From Desulfurococcales archaeon (GTDB lineage Archaea; Thermoproteota; Thermoprotei_A; Sulfolobales; Desulfurococcaceae): a DNA stretch of 38,969 nt. Both the position numbers and the translations under genes were made by a program. Where the stretch lies: assembly GCA_027028545.1 (NCBI GenBank), contig JALVIT010000051.1:1-38969 (forward strand), in the 5' to 3' direction. Positions 16,720 to 27,100 of the stretch are shown one piece after another. The notes under the pieces are model-generated. The model had not been told where the DNA came from. It was given only the letters and a program-made list of their open reading frames with translations, and made no database searches. Numbering within the stretch: position 1 is the stretch's first letter; every line of letters begins with the position of its first letter.

Positions 16720-17553
16720 GTGTGTATCGATGGGGTGATGCCTATTGGTTATTGGGTAGATCCCTCAATAGATAAGCTGTTCCAGGATAAAGCCCATCTA
16801 TTCCTCATAGTATTGAATTATCGATGGGAGAGGGGTAGGGTAGAAGCTGAATATATTGCTCAACTATTGAAAAAGTATGGTATAGGACCGGATGATAAGA
16901 TACTCGATCTAGGATGCGGTAATGGTAGGATAGCTATACACTTAGCCTTGAAGGGTTATCGTGTAACGGGTCTGGATTATTCAAAGCTATTCATAGAGGA
17001 TGCCGTTAAGAAATCAAGACAATACAACGTATATGACAGGGTTGAATTCATACATGGAGACGCATATAGGCTAGATAAAATATTCAGCCGGGAGAGGTTT
17101 AAGGTAGTCCTCATATACTGGACGACACTAATAGGGTATAGCCTCGATCCAGATAAGGATCTAGAATTACTAGAGAAGATCTATAAAATAGTAGAAAAGG
17201 GAGGATATCTCATGATACTGAACCATGCATCGATCGAGAATTTAAACTATAGAGCTCTGGAAGAAGGTGTAAGTTATTATGTCGATCTGGGTGAATACGC
17301 GTTCCTCGATAAGGCATCATATGATCCGGCTAGATCAATACTACATGTAACATGGAGGTTCTACCGTAAAAGAGGTAATGATTTGGAGTTTATCGATGAA
17401 ATATCCTACGATCTAAAAGTATACTCTATGCATGAAATAGTTGAAATGGGTGAGAAAGCTGGATGGAGGCTTAAAGACATGTATTGTAGCGTAAAGACCC
17501 TTGAACCATATAAGCCTGGTAGATGTAGTTTAAACATAGTATTCACCAGATAG
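16720..17553 (+). CDS. Class I SAM-dependent methyltransferase
   Basis: A 277-residue Rossmann-fold methyltransferase. Motif I is KILDLGCGNGRIAIHLALKG (residues ~60-79), followed by the acidic VTGLDYS at strand 2 and FIHGDAYRL (motif II). KGGYLMILNHA lies at motif III. The substrate is unknown; the family includes small-molecule and ubiquinone-type enzymes. The GTG at 16720 fits a leaderless transcript from the TATA box at 16690. An ATG at 16738 is in frame and would remove six residues. No operon partner on its strand upstream. Confidence 0.8.
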   Translation: MCIDGVMPIGYWVDPSIDKLFQDKAHLFLIVLNYRWERGRVEAEYIAQLLKKYGIGPDDKILDLGCGNGRIAIHLALKGYRVTGLDYSKLFIEDAVKKSRQYNVYDRVEFIHGDAYRLDKIFSRERFKVVLIYWTTLIGYSLDPDKDLELLEKIYKIVEKGGYLMILNHASIENLNYRALEEGVSYYVDLGEYAFLDKASYDPARSILHVTWRFYRKRGNDLEFIDEISYDLKVYSMHEIVEMGEKAGWRLKDMYCSVKTLEPYKPGRCSLNIVFTR

Positions 17554-17620
17554 TTCAAGGCTTAGAAGAGATTATTGCTAATTAAGAATGTTTAACAGAT
17601 ACTATAGGTGAGGACGCGTG

Positions 17621-18133
17621 ATGTTTAGAGAGGGTTTGAAGCATATCGCTGAACCATACAGATCCATTGTTAAGAGGCTATTAGAGGCTCTCCTAGATGT
17701 CTTTGGAGATAGGCTTGTCTCCGTAGTTGTTTACGGTAGTGTTGCTCGGGGGGAGGCTGGGCGTGAGAGTGATCTAGATATTTTAATCGTTATTAGGGAT
17801 CTTCCTAGATCAAGGCTTGAACGTATTAGGATGTATTTGAAGGCTGAGGAGAGGATAGATGATCTTCTAGATAGATTGCTCGACGAAGGATATGCGGTGT
17901 CAATTTCACCGATAATTAAGACCCCAGATGAAGCAAAGCATGTATCACCCCTCTACCTCGATATGGTTGAGGATGCAGTTATAATATATGATAGAGGAGG
18001 CTTCTTCAAAAAGATCCTGGTAAAGCTAAAGAAGAAACTTGAAGAATTAGGAGCTGAAAGGGTTTGGATAGGTAAGAAATGGTATTGGAGATTGAAGAAA
18101 GACTATAAATTTGGAGAGGTGATAGAGATCTGA
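17621..18133 (+). CDS. MNT-type minimal nucleotidyltransferase (HEPN partner/antitoxin)
   Basis: A 170-residue DNA polymerase beta-type minimal nucleotidyltransferase. The catalytic signature is VVVYGSVARGEAGRESDLDIL, here quoted in part: Gly-Ser at residues 40-41 and the metal-binding Asp-x-Asp at 52-54 (counted from a GTG one codon earlier). HEPN/MNT pairs are toxin-antitoxin modules in which MNT can AMPylate or otherwise neutralise the HEPN RNase. The ATG at 17621 has GGTGAGG (17607-17613) at the right distance. A basic helical C-terminus (KKILVKLKKKLEEL) extends the domain. Its HEPN partner just downstream is destroyed, so this antitoxin-type gene appears to be orphaned. Confidence 0.82.
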   Translation: MFREGLKHIAEPYRSIVKRLLEALLDVFGDRLVSVVVYGSVARGEAGRESDLDILIVIRDLPRSRLERIRMYLKAEERIDDLLDRLLDEGYAVSISPIIKTPDEAKHVSPLYLDMVEDAVIIYDRGGFFKKILVKLKKKLEELGAERVWIGKKWYWRLKKDYKFGEVIEI

Positions 18134-18313
18134 ACAACATATCATTAGCCAGATCATATATAAGGCAATCCAGGGAGAGGATCAAGCATGCCCGGGAAGC
18201 ATTTGAGACTGGAAACTATCCATATGTTGTGAGACAGTGTCAGGAGGCTGTTGAGCTGGCATTGAAGGCTGCACTTAGGATAGTTGGTGTATAGAACCTC
18301 CCAAGTGGCATGA

Positions 18314-19189
<876 letters not shown>

Positions 19190-19428
19190 TTAATAGAAGA
19201 CTAAAGTTTCCATAATAACCAAAATATCACAAATGTTCAAACAAGCGAATAGTCTTTGAGGAAGGAGGGGGAGCTGGCAATGTATGGTGATGAAGAGGCG
19301 GGTATTCCTCCGGAGGAACTATATACTAGGATTGATGGAGAGAATGCTCTAGCCTATGCTGGGAAGGTTTTAAAACTTGTCGAGAGGCTTTTAGAGGAGG
19401 CTATTAGTAGGGATTTGAAAAAATAGTT

Positions 19429-19944
19429 TCATCCACCCTTGAGTAGCTTTATGAATTCCCTCATCCAGTATGGTATATCGCTGGGTATCCTAGCTGTTAC
19501 CAGGTTTCCATCTACGACAACTGGTTTATCGATCCATTCACCGCCTGCAGCTCTGATATCATCCGCTATACCTGGGTAACTTGTCAGTCTCCTACCCTTA
19601 ACAGCGTTAGCACTGATCAATAGTTGTGGTCCGTGACATATGGCTGCTATAGGCTTATCGTTCTCGATGAAGTGTTTAACTATTCTAACAGCGTCATCCC
19701 TAGCATAGTATCTAATCCTCTCGGGACCCCTACCACCAGGTATTACTAGAGCAATGTATTCCTCGGGTTTAACCTCTGCTAATACCTTATCGGGTTCAAC
19801 GCTATACCCATGTTTACCACTGATCCTTTTCTTCCATGGAGCTGCTACCTCAACACTGTATCCCTCCTCGAGTAGTCTATAGTATGGATAGAGGAGTTCA
19901 ACATCCTCAAACTCCGGACCAGTAATGATCAGTATCTTAGCCAT
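19429..19944 (-). CDS. PfpI/DJ-1 family protein (protease/deglycase type)
   Basis: A 171-residue protein of the PfpI branch of the DJ-1 superfamily. Seen: GPEFEDVELL with Glu13, VIPGGRGPERIR, and the nucleophile elbow AAICHGPQLL with Cys103-His104, plus TSYPGIADDIRAAGGEW near the end. Family members are hexameric peptidases or act on glycation adducts; which applies here is open. The ATG at 19944 is chosen because GGAGGGGTG lies just upstream; a GTG at 19959 would sit before that site. It is convergent with the HEPN remnant (2-nt gap) and divergent from the secreted-protein gene at 20029. Confidence 0.88.
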   Translation of the reverse strand: MAKILIITGPEFEDVELLYPYYRLLEEGYSVEVAAPWKKRISGKHGYSVEPDKVLAEVKPEEYIALVIPGGRGPERIRYYARDDAVRIVKHFIENDKPIAAICHGPQLLISANAVKGRRLTSYPGIADDIRAAGGEWIDKPVVVDGNLVTARIPSDIPYWMREFIKLLKGG

Positions 19945-19999
19945 AATACACCCCTCCACAGCAGAATGTATTATATTTACCTACTATGATCACCACAAA

Positions 20000-20012
20000 T
20001 TTTTTATATTTT
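20000..20012 (+). promoter_or_regulatory. TATA-like element of the secreted-protein gene
   Basis: TTTTTTATATTTT is centred ~22-25 nt before the GTG at 20029, so the transcript would start at or a few bases before the start codon. A GGTGG (20020-20024) also precedes the codon very closely. Confidence 0.35.
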
Positions 20013-20028
20013 ATATTCTGGTGGTACC

Positions 20029-20949
20029 GTGAGGCGTGCTCCAGTACTAATATTAATAACTATTATAATGACTACATTTATCCTTAACGTTCACAACGCC
20101 ACAGCAATATCGGTAAACTATCCTCATATATACTACGCGTATATAGAGTATGATGCAGACTGGGCTAGTGATCTATACGATGGCGATGTTAACTATGCGG
20201 TTAATACCCAGATGTATAACCATATCAACAATAGGAATTGCTACTACGATAACCAGTATCCCTTTAGTATAACTACTATACAGCCTACTGTAGCAGAATA
20301 TTTCAGAAATAGGATAGAATACTATTCGAAAATGCATATATTCATACTACAAACATTCCTATACCAAAGAACAGAAACCTACGGATCAACAACTATTAGA
20401 TTCATAGGGTACTGGTTTAAACTAGCTAATGGCGTTGAGGTATCTCCCTACTATCTACTAAATCTAAATCTAGATAATCAATTATATGATAATACACCGT
20501 TAAGATACATAGTAATAGCATCACCATTTGGTTATCTAATGAATCCATCTGCATGGGCTTATTACCTATTCTTCATGGGGTATCCATTCTATCCAACATA
20601 TCACGACACATTCCCCAATGATATGGCATCACTCTTTGTAATGAAGAATGTAGCACATGTAATAGCCTTTGACATGGCAATGAGTTATAGTTATGATAGA
20701 TTGTTATGGGTTATTCAATTCTTCTATGGATTAGGCGGTGGAATCTATATGGACTTTGCCGAAAAATTCTATCGTATCCTAGCCGATCAGGGACAATATG
20801 TCCATCTGGGATACTATCCTACTCTGGATACCGCGTGAAGCATTATAAGGAATCCTGGAAATGGTGCAGACTCATTAGAATTTCCAGATGTTGTTGATCT
20901 AAGCGGGCCGTTATTCTTTGGATCGAGTAGTGTACCAGTATTTACATAA
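20029..20949 (+). pseudogene. Secreted Tyr-rich protein with an in-frame TGA near the C-terminus
   Basis: GTG start, then a clear signal peptide (PVLILITIIMTTFILNVHNATA). The mature part is rich in Tyr and Asn, without membrane segments. The frame meets TGA at 20836-20838 after 269 residues, yet the same frame stays open for 36 more codons (SIIRNPGNGADSLEFPDVVD, then LSGPLFFGSSSVPVFT) to TAA at 20947-20949. That tail looks like ordinary protein, so the TGA is probably a recent nonsense mutation (for example CGA or GGA to TGA). If so the full product was ~306 residues. If the TGA is the real end, the gene is intact and stops at 20838. No family recognised. Its neighbours downstream are also extracellular proteins. 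Confidence 0.6.
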
Positions 20950-20953
20950 GGAT

Positions 20954-20989
20954 TTTAAATAGCAAAAATAATAGTGAGGCTAGGGGGAG
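20954..20989 (+). promoter_or_regulatory. TATA-like box and ribosome site of the next gene
   Basis: TTTAAATA (20954-20961) lies ~27 nt before a predicted start near 20985. GGGGGAG (20983-20989) is a strong ribosome site five bases before the GTG at 20994. Confidence 0.4.
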
Positions 20990-20993
20990 TAGG

Positions 20994-22109
20994 GTGAGCA
21001 CAGAAAATAGGATGTATAATAAGAGGATTTTTTATACAATACTAATAACATCCATCATAGTAACTGCATTCCTCGCTTCATATATTCTCCTAACTAATAG
21101 GGTATCGCATCAAAACCCCGTAGTTAGTCCTACAACTAAAACAACAACATATACTACACCACCAAATCTTATTACAAACAGACCATCTATTCCCAGGGTT
21201 TCGATGTTATATAAAACAGCATTCTCGGAACCTCTTAATCGGTTATCTACGCAACTTATCAATGGTTGTCTAGATATACCTAGAACATATAGGTATAGAT
21301 GTCTACCCGATATAGAGAAGTTGCTCTCAAGATATAGGATAGGAATAAATCTTAATAACCCCACCTCATTAGATGTATATCGTGTATTCCTTAGATATAA
21401 TGAATCGGTTATAGATTATGTGGCCTACTTTGGGAAGAATTATGATTATATCATGCTCAGTTTGAAGAATGGAGAACCATATAGCTTCTATAAAGTTTAT
21501 ACATGGGGGGAGTTCAATAATACTGTTAAGGGCTTTAACCCTGAAAAATACATGACTTACAGCATAAATTACGTGGCGGAACTATTATATAATACGACGG
21601 GGATAAACCTATCACACTATGGCGAACCATACATATTATACAAGAATCTATTTAGAAACATAAAGAGTGAAAGATATGGATACTTTAATGAAATATCATA
21701 TATGATTGGTTTCAAAATCGATGATCACGATGTACTTGTTGCTAGCAGTCCCCCTTATTTCAGGCTAAGTGTATATTTCTTTATCCAGTATAATGATAAA
21801 AACGTGATGGTCGGTTATAAAAGGAATCATAATCCTCCAGTTCTCAGAGATAACATACTTGAAGGGAAGAAATGTAGCTTCGATCTGAGTGGAACACTAG
21901 ATTCTATATTGAAATCGAAGATAATAAGATTAAATGTACTAGAGTCTAAGGATATATACTTCATAAAACCTCTAAAGGAAGACTTTTACTATGCACCGGG
22001 TCGGTTGGTTAAACTTACGGCTAGAACACCTTCCAGTAGCTATATGGTATTAGTATTATTTGACCTAAGTAGTTGTGCCTTATATGATTATGTAGCTGCA
22101 AGACAATAA
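20994..22109 (+). CDS. Membrane-anchored extracellular protein, unknown function
   Basis: A 371-residue protein with a short basic N-terminus, one hydrophobic segment (FYTILITSIIVTAFLASYIL, residues ~13-32) serving as anchor or uncleaved signal, then a Thr/Pro-rich linker (SPTTKTTTYTTPPN). The rest is a soluble extracellular domain of mixed composition with several N-glycosylation sequons (NES, NNT, NTT, NLS) and a few cysteines (INGCLDIP, YRCLPDI, GKKCSFD, SSCALYD). GTG start with strong GGGGGAG upstream. Not a family I recognise. It is followed after a few bases by another extracellular protein gene, so the two are likely co-transcribed. Confidence 0.7.
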   Translation: MSTENRMYNKRIFYTILITSIIVTAFLASYILLTNRVSHQNPVVSPTTKTTTYTTPPNLITNRPSIPRVSMLYKTAFSEPLNRLSTQLINGCLDIPRTYRYRCLPDIEKLLSRYRIGINLNNPTSLDVYRVFLRYNESVIDYVAYFGKNYDYIMLSLKNGEPYSFYKVYTWGEFNNTVKGFNPEKYMTYSINYVAELLYNTTGINLSHYGEPYILYKNLFRNIKSERYGYFNEISYMIGFKIDDHDVLVASSPPYFRLSVYFFIQYNDKNVMVGYKRNHNPPVLRDNILEGKKCSFDLSGTLDSILKSKIIRLNVLESKDIYFIKPLKEDFYYAPGRLVKLTARTPSSSYMVLVLFDLSSCALYDYVAARQ

Positions 22110-22141
22110 CATTTGAATTGGGGTGGTTCATAATAAATAGG

Positions 22142-23584
22142 ATGATATACGTGTTGCTGATATTATTAGTAGTTATAGCTTCAACCAGTTTAACACAATT
22201 ATATGCTCAATGGAGCAGTGTCGTTAATGCTAGGATCCTGGCTGTATATCCATGGATGCAAACGCCCCATGGATTGTTTATCCAAGATCTAAACGGTGAT
22301 GGAGAGTATGAGTTAATCACCATGATCTATGGGCCTACCGGCATCTATACATTGGCTGTTATGGATCTAGTTAATGGTTATACCTATACTTATGATACGT
22401 TTCATCTATATAATGAAACACCCTATATAATATCCTATACTATATATAATAGGGAGATACTTGTTTTAATTCAAGCTTCCCAATATGACCCATTCCTCAA
22501 TTCAAGCACGATAATTATAAAGTTATTTGTTATTGGTATGAGGGATTCAAGACTTAATTTAATATATTCTAAAACATATCCTACAATCAGCCTTGATGGA
22601 ATGATAGTAACTGTATATAGTAATCCTATACCATCGATAAGTGTTGGAAAATATATTATTTTCAGGGGGTATCCATATAGTTTCATAGTAGATTCTGAAA
22701 ATGATTTCTCTATTGTTGAAAAGATACCTATGGTAACAAATAATGGTATAAGTATTCATCTGAATGAGAGATTAACATATCTTGAATCGAAACATATATT
22801 CGTAGTGTCATTAGGTGGATACATCATAAATATTACCGGGGATAATTTGAATATAATAAACATCACCGATTTTATAGTAGATGAATATGGAGATGGGAGA
22901 TATGGTGTGAAAAGTATAAGTATCAGGAGTGAGGCAATATCCTTCTTAGAGAACACCTTACTATACTCCGTATCCTATATTATAAGCAGTATTAAACCAT
23001 CCAATAACGAAGAGTTAATAAATAGAACAATTCTACTAACTATTAAGAATAACCATGTGATTAGAGATCTAAAACTACCGTCCACATATCGACCCATACT
23101 AGCTAGGAATGACATCATAATTATGGATATAGAAAATAATGGTGTAAAAATATTCAAATATAGAAACAACACACTCCATACACTATACAATATCAAGCTC
23201 AGAGAAGCTATTGAACCAGTAAATATTTTTAACAATGATACCAATAGAACATTATTATTCATCAGTACTCGTTATATCGTATTGATATGGATGTTTGGGG
23301 ATAATATTTCAGTTATTGAACTACCAACGAAAATATTTACTAATATGACCAACATATATCCTCAGTACTCCATATCTTATATTAGTAACGATCGTATGAT
23401 CATTTATACAATACATCATGAAATAAGACTTATAGGTCGTAAGGGCTCGGTTCGTGGCTATATAGTTGAGTATAGCCTAAATACAAATAAATTATATCTA
23501 TTAGACGAATGTATTTATACACCCATGCTCCTATTAGTATCTACTATGATAATAATGTATTTCTTAAAGAAAAGAATATCCTAG
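22142..23584 (+). CDS. Extracellular beta-propeller-like protein with C-terminal membrane anchor
   Basis: About 480 residues. N-terminal signal peptide (VLLILLVVIASTSLTQLYAQ), a large beta-rich extracellular part with sequons (NIT, NNT, NDT, NIS), and a C-terminal transmembrane helix with a basic tail (MLLLVSTMIIMYFLKKRIS). Near the N-terminus, FIQDLNGDGEYELITM matches the Asp-x-Asn-x-Asp-Gly calcium loop of FG-GAP/VCBS-type propeller blades. Later blades are degenerate. The ATG at 22142 directly precedes the hydrophobic core; a TTG at 22118 in the same frame adds eight residues. The ribosome site (GGGGTGG, 22120-22126) could serve either. It is likely the second gene of a unit with the preceding one. 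Confidence 0.7.
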   Translation: MIYVLLILLVVIASTSLTQLYAQWSSVVNARILAVYPWMQTPHGLFIQDLNGDGEYELITMIYGPTGIYTLAVMDLVNGYTYTYDTFHLYNETPYIISYTIYNREILVLIQASQYDPFLNSSTIIIKLFVIGMRDSRLNLIYSKTYPTISLDGMIVTVYSNPIPSISVGKYIIFRGYPYSFIVDSENDFSIVEKIPMVTNNGISIHLNERLTYLESKHIFVVSLGGYIINITGDNLNIINITDFIVDEYGDGRYGVKSISIRSEAISFLENTLLYSVSYIISSIKPSNNEELINRTILLTIKNNHVIRDLKLPSTYRPILARNDIIIMDIENNGVKIFKYRNNTLHTLYNIKLREAIEPVNIFNNDTNRTLLFISTRYIVLIWMFGDNISVIELPTKIFTNMTNIYPQYSISYISNDRMIIYTIHHEIRLIGRKGSVRGYIVEYSLNTNKLYLLDECIYTPMLLLVSTMIIMYFLKKRIS

Positions 23585-23689
23585 ACATCACCCGACTACT
23601 ATGGATTAACTTCTTATAGATATCTCCGGTATAGATGTATCAAAGACAGGGATTTAGGTGAAGATGCTTTACCCGATGAATATGTTAGA

Positions 23690-24013
23690 TTGTTGGTTGA
23701 GATTGGTATGGGTATTGATTTGATCGGTGAAGATGTTGAGCTTAGTGTTTTGAGGGCTATCGATGATATAGTTCATAGGGTCTGTATCCCCTACTTCCGT
23801 GAGAAGGGTATATCCTTTAGTGATGCTAGATTGATCATAGATATTTATACTCCTTATCCTGAAGGGGTTTCTGATGAAAGGGTATTATCGCATCTACCGG
23901 TTAAACCCGGTGATGCCGTTGTTAGGAAGCATCGTGGCGGTGCTATAGTCGAAACCCTTGGTAAAGGTGTTGTATCCATAGTTGCATTAACCATTATGAT
24001 CCCTAAACGATAA
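23690..24013 (+). CDS. Lin0512-family small conserved protein
   Basis: A 107-residue protein. The segment VEIGMGIDLIGEDVELSVLR near the start matches the opening of the Lin0512 family (EIGMGVDLHGQD-type), which occurs in bacteria and archaea and has no established function. The later DIYTPYPEGVSDERVLSHLP and the hydrophobic C-terminus also fit. The start is unclear: the frame is open upstream without ATG/GTG, so the TTG at 23690 is taken; a TTG at 23693 is next to it. No good ribosome site is seen. The gene is cytoplasmic by sequence and stands between surface-protein genes, so it need not be functionally linked to them. Confidence 0.65.
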   Translation: MLVEIGMGIDLIGEDVELSVLRAIDDIVHRVCIPYFREKGISFSDARLIIDIYTPYPEGVSDERVLSHLPVKPGDAVVRKHRGGAIVETLGKGVVSIVALTIMIPKR

Positions 24014-24065
24014 CCTATTAGAAACATGTGGAGTATGGGTTTGACCCTAAGCATCAAACCATATA

Positions 24066-24078
24066 CTAATATAATATT
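24066..24078 (+). promoter_or_regulatory. TATA-like element of the giant surface-protein gene
   Basis: CTAATATAATATT is centred ~25 nt upstream of 24098, which predicts transcription starting at the first base of the hairpin at 24098-24140. Confidence 0.4.
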
Positions 24079-24097
24079 ACATCAACTAGGAGTATTA

Positions 24098-24140
24098 GAG
24101 GGGATTTGGAGACTCATAATAATGGGTCTCCGATCCTCTC
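24098..24140 (+). promoter_or_regulatory. Long stem-loop in the 5' leader of the giant gene
   Basis: GAGGGGATTTGGAGACTC (24098-24115) can pair with GGGTCTCCGATCCTCTC (24124-24140) over ~17 positions with one bulged base and a few G-U pairs, around an 8-nt loop. It ends 36 nt before the ATG at 24177 and starts where transcription is predicted to begin. It could protect the 5' end of a very long mRNA or regulate translation. A terminator for the preceding gene is less likely, as no T-tract follows. Confidence 0.5.
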
Positions 24141-24176
24141 ACAGATAGAATCCGGGGTATATGGTGTATCAGAGAT

Positions 24177-27100
24177 ATGTCTAGTCTGGTCTCTAAAACA
24201 CTCTATATTATAGTCTTAATCCTTCTAATACTAAGTCTCACATCATCGATGGCATCAGCATATAATATTGAGGATTCCATGAGGGGAAGAATATATAGGT
24301 ACGATAAACTATTCCATAACTCCCTAGGCTGGAGTTTCGCACGGTTTAACAAGACTGTGCTCGATGCATTAATTAATGATGTTATACCCCCAAATGGTAG
24401 ACAGTATGACCCATATGTTGAGAAGCTGTTTTGGGAGGGATTTGTTCCTAGCGAGGCTTTCAACGGCTATTACTCCAAGCTATTGTTCGAGAAGCTGATC
24501 CCTGAAAACGTTAGTGATGGATACTATTACGAAATGTTTTGGAGATACATTATAGGTGAGGGGTTCCGGAAATACTTCATAGGTGAAGATGCGTCACCAA
24601 GGATAAGTATGGAGGGGTTCCAATACTACTATAATAAGTTATTCGGCGAGCTAATACCGGAGAACGTTAGTGATGGATACTACTACGAGATACTATTCTA
24701 TAAGCTATACTACTATAACATATGGAACTACCAGAAGATCCTAGCCTATACAGCCTACTATACACCATACAGCTATGTAGCGGGGATACTCACAAGGATC
24801 GATATGGAGAAATACCTACAATCGCTAAACACTACCGTTCCAAATAATGAACCGGTTATAGAGTCTAGCGAATGGGAGATACCTACTGGATGGCTATACG
24901 TTAAACTACTATCACCCTACGGACCCATTGAAGGAGCTACAGCGTCTATAATGACAGCATCATACTGTATGGGCTATGGTAGGTGTGGATGGTATTCGAT
25001 GGGCACGATAATGACGAATAGCAGTGGTGAGGCAATGATAAGGGTTCCAGCCGGCGAATACATGTTGAGGTTCTCTAATATAGTTTATGGTGAGACACAG
25101 ACAGTGGTGGTGAGAGCTAATGAGACGACAAACATCACACTATTACTGGGAGTAGTCAAAATAACACTATACGATATGGACGGTTATCCAATGACTGGTC
25201 TAAGCATAGACATCTATACACAAAATACGGGACCTACCGGAGAACCCGTTACGGGTTCAGAGATCAGTGTGGTCTCTCTGGGTAGTAATGGAACATTTAC
25301 GGGGTTCTTCATACCGGGAACATATATGGTTAAACCACTAGTCTACGGCCTCGGAGACTTCTACTTAACAGATATAGTCGCTGAACCAGGTGCTATTAGG
25401 ACGTATTTCTACACACTCGAAGCATTACAGGTGAACTTCATACCGCAACTACCTGTCTCAGTTACCGATCTCTATGTCTATATAGAGGTTAGATCAACGC
25501 TAAGCGGCTATGGCGAAACATATTATAGCGATGATAACGGAGTTGTAAACTTCTGGGTTAAACCCGGAACATATATTATAGAGATTAAGAGCATAAGCTC
25601 AGGCGGCTTATACTTCGGTTCATGGGTGTTTGGAGGACTAGTATATACTGTAAATGCCTATCCCAATGGACCTGTTAACGTCTACTATCAGCTCGGAGTC
25701 TTCGAGTATTCTCCGAGCGGTGTTATAGACTATACTCTTATACCATATGATGTATATGTGGTCCATGGATGGCCATTGATTAATGAGTCGGAATTCATCG
25801 ATACAGTTTATCTATTCCCAGGCGATAGGATCGCTTTACCTCCCGGATACTATGTATTTACACCGAGGCTTGGATACGGTTCTAAGAACTATAGTTTTGC
25901 AGTATATGCTACACCGACAACATATTATCAATACGTTGACACACTACCCGTGGGATACGTTAATGTTTCAACTATATATAACGGTTCTTTAGTCTACAAA
26001 ACATATGATATATTCTACCTTGATAACTATGTTAGAACTGGGTTCTCAGATACATTAATACCATTACTCCCCTACAACTACACTATACTAGTGAATAATA
26101 TCGGTTATCCAAACGTATACTACGCAAATATAACCAGTGGATCCATAACAACGATCACGATAAACCTTGGAAGAATACATGTTATAGCCAGATCATTTAA
26201 TGGTACAAAGCTTTCAGAACCCATACCAATATATCTATATGTATATAATGGTACAGACATATTATTCGATCAACTAGTTACATATACATGGACCAGTAAT
26301 GAGGAGGACTTCTTCGTCCTACCAGGTAGATATGCACTGGTAGTACCAGGTATAAACTTCTCCTACTACTGGTGGTTTAATGTTGGATATGGTGAGACTA
26401 TAGTAGACTTAAACGTTACAGAGGCAGGGATCATAAATGAGACGTTCAACCTTGGAAGACTTCTAGTCAATATATCGGTGTACGGACTACCTGAAGATAC
26501 GAGGGTTAGAACAGGCTACAACTACTTCGTATTAGCAGAGCAGGAATACTATAATGGAACACCATATATAGGGAGAAATATAGAAGAGTATTACTTCAGC
26601 TATGCGCCAACAAGCTTCCAGATAGAACTGACTAGAGGGACATATGCTGCATATATTGGAGAATACTATAATGGTGAATACCTACCATTTAATGGTACAA
26701 TAAGATACGATGTAACTATTAAGGAGAATGGTTTAACTGTTATAAACTATATGTTGAACCTCATAGAACTTCATCTAGTAGCTGGAAACTCTACACCAGT
26801 TATGGGTGAATACATCGACATATACCGTATCGTTGACGGCGAACTAGACTACTATGCTTATGTAAAGACAGATGTTAACGGTAAGGCATATCTAGCATTA
26901 CCTAATGGAACATATATGTTCAGTATATCGACTACGGAGGGAACACAGAACTTTGGTCCATTCAATATAACTCAGCCATACACGAATATAACACTGAGGT
27001 ATCCATCAGCACTAGTGAGGATCCATGGTGTTGGACCGAATGGTTATCCAGCAGGCGGTGTTTCTTTAAGAATAGTTCCAGAGGGATATTATTATGGCTA

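Noticed and set aside
20706-20897. A + strand frame overlapping the end of the secreted-protein gene
   Set aside because: It is out of frame with the signal-peptide protein, has no ribosome site, and the tail sequence in the gene's own frame is more protein-like.
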